Notes under the pieces: generated by a model
Told to the model about the DNA's origin: nothing
What the model saw: the letters and a program-made list of their open reading frames with translations, nothing else
Databases searched by the model: none
Source of the DNA: an uncultured Planctomycetaceae bacterium
Lineage (GTDB): Bacteria; Planctomycetota; Planctomycetia; Pirellulales; Pirellulaceae
Reading direction: 5' to 3'
Length of the DNA stretch: 14,307 nt
Assembly: GCA_903921945.1 (NCBI GenBank)
Contig: CAIXSC010000149.1
Span: forward strand, 1 to 14,307
In this document: one piece after another, positions 13,866 through 14,307 of the stretch
How positions within the stretch are numbered: the stretch's first letter is position 1
Layout: each line of letters starts with the position of its first letter
Translations under genes and position numbers: made by a program

Positions 13866-14247
13866 CGACTTCTTTTCTCGATTCCGGGATTCCATGTGCC
13901 TATAGCATCCGTTTTCAAGAGCTCGAAAGTCAAGCGCATCGCCCACATTGTCCGGCCAGAAATCGGCTATTTGGTAGGGTTATGCAGGTTAATCCGCCTC
14001 TAGCCCACCGGCCACCCGCAACGACGCCCCAGCCATGCAGGGCCCAGCGAAACAGGCTGAGGAATTCAGGGCCAGGAAAACAGGCCAGGAAAACAAGCCA
14101 GTAATCCAGGCCGGAAATTCTTGCCCCGGGAATTCAGGACCCAGGAATCCAGGCCCAGTCCACCCCGCGAGTTTGTCACTCGAACCCCCGAAAAGAACCA
14201 GTCGTTCGAGGACCATTCTTAACACAAGCCACACAGCATCCTATCCG
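13866..14247. other. Intergenic region between the FHA gene and the right-edge open frame
   Basis: The 382 bp hold the degenerate 14-bp repeat (14041-14160) and otherwise no recognisable gene. Minus-strand TTGACT (13934-13929) resembles a -35 box, but the only -10-like hexamer, TATAGG, lies 23 nt away, too far for a normal promoter. Confidence 0.5.
14041..14160. repeat. Degenerate ~14-bp tandem repeat upstream of the FHA gene
   Basis: About eight to nine diverged units of 13-15 bp, near GGCCCAGGAATTCA, start at 14041, 14055, 14069, 14083, 14096, 14109, 14123, 14137 and 14152. GAATTC or GAAAAC recurs at the same place in each unit. Length varies by one base between units, unlike the frame-keeping arrays inside genes. 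Confidence 0.8.
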
Positions 14248-14307
14248 ATGAGTACCCCGAACCGCGCGAAAAAGACACCGCCAAATTCGAAAATCCACCG
14301 AGTATTC
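14248..14307 (+). CDS. Possible gene start, cut by the right edge
   Basis: An ATG opens 20 codons without a stop to the window end, giving a basic, proline- and lysine-containing start (MSTPNRAKKTPPNSKIHRVF). The gap to the left would suit a divergent gene facing away from the FHA gene. No Shine-Dalgarno is visible and nothing identifies a family, so this is a weak call. Confidence 0.3.
   Translation, partial: MSTPNRAKKTPPNSKIHRVF

Noticed and set aside
13906..13934. TTGACT ... TATAGG as a promoter for the FHA gene
   Set aside because: The spacer is 23 nt, well outside 16-18, and TATAGG is a poor -10.
13989..14234. Minus-strand open frame upstream of the FHA gene, with repeated GPGFLGPEFPG-like segments
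   Set aside because: It starts at GTG without a ribosome binding site, and its pattern is simply the 14-bp repeat translated; unit length varies by one base, so no constant peptide repeat is kept.
1..14307. tRNA, rRNA, transposase, integrase, toxin-antitoxin or defence genes
   Set aside because: No cloverleaf, rRNA segment, transposase or integrase motif, or defence-family domain was found by reading both strands; a covariance-model scan was not possible here.

Overview
The window is GC-rich and looks like a chromosome segment from a planctomycete of the Pirellula/Rhodopirellula type. The evidence is the combination of an exported iduronate-2-sulfatase-like enzyme, a Tat-targeted DUF1501 protein, a Tat-targeted Gfo/Idh/MocA oxidoreductase, an FG-GAP/VCBS calcium-propeller protein, a small CxxC protein and an FHA protein of planctomycete type. 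No rRNA, tRNA, insertion sequence, phage gene or CRISPR array was seen. The genus is inference; no marker gene is present.

Left part (1-6344), minus strand: reading 5' to 3', a DUF1501 protein, a mandelate-racemase-type enolase-superfamily enzyme and an ACS-type MFS permease form a probable operon. A 592-bp gap without a credible gene follows, and then a sulfatase that runs off the left edge. A strong sigma70-like promoter (TTGACT, 17 nt, TATAAG) lies just upstream of the DUF1501 gene, with a short inverted repeat at the predicted transcription start. The set suggests uptake and dehydration or epimerisation of a sugar acid released from sulfated polysaccharide, but the substrate cannot be read from sequence.

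Middle (6345-10492), plus strand: a 346-bp divergent region, the Tat-exported oxidoreductase, then a secreted protein with nine DxDxDGxxD calcium loops. A tandem-repeat array fills most of the gap to the next, convergent gene.

Right part (10493-14307): a small four-cysteine protein (minus) is divergent from a plus-strand cluster of a membrane-anchored protein, thiS, thiG and an exported DUF4430 protein. Spacings in this cluster are 30-36 bp, which suggests co-transcription. thiS and thiG encode the sulfur carrier and the thiazole synthase of thiamin biosynthesis. An FHA protein (minus) converges on this cluster, and a possible gene start lies at the right edge.

The most unusual feature is a set of short tandem repeats with a different unit at each site. 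Two arrays (15+18 bp in the sulfatase, 15 bp in the DUF1501 gene) are in frame and sit between a good ribosome binding site and the export signal, so both proteins should carry a repetitive N-terminal extension. The other arrays (18/9 bp, 16 bp, 14 bp, and a 19-bp duplication at a stop codon) lie outside genes or at a gene end. Array units inside genes are multiples of three; those outside are mostly not.
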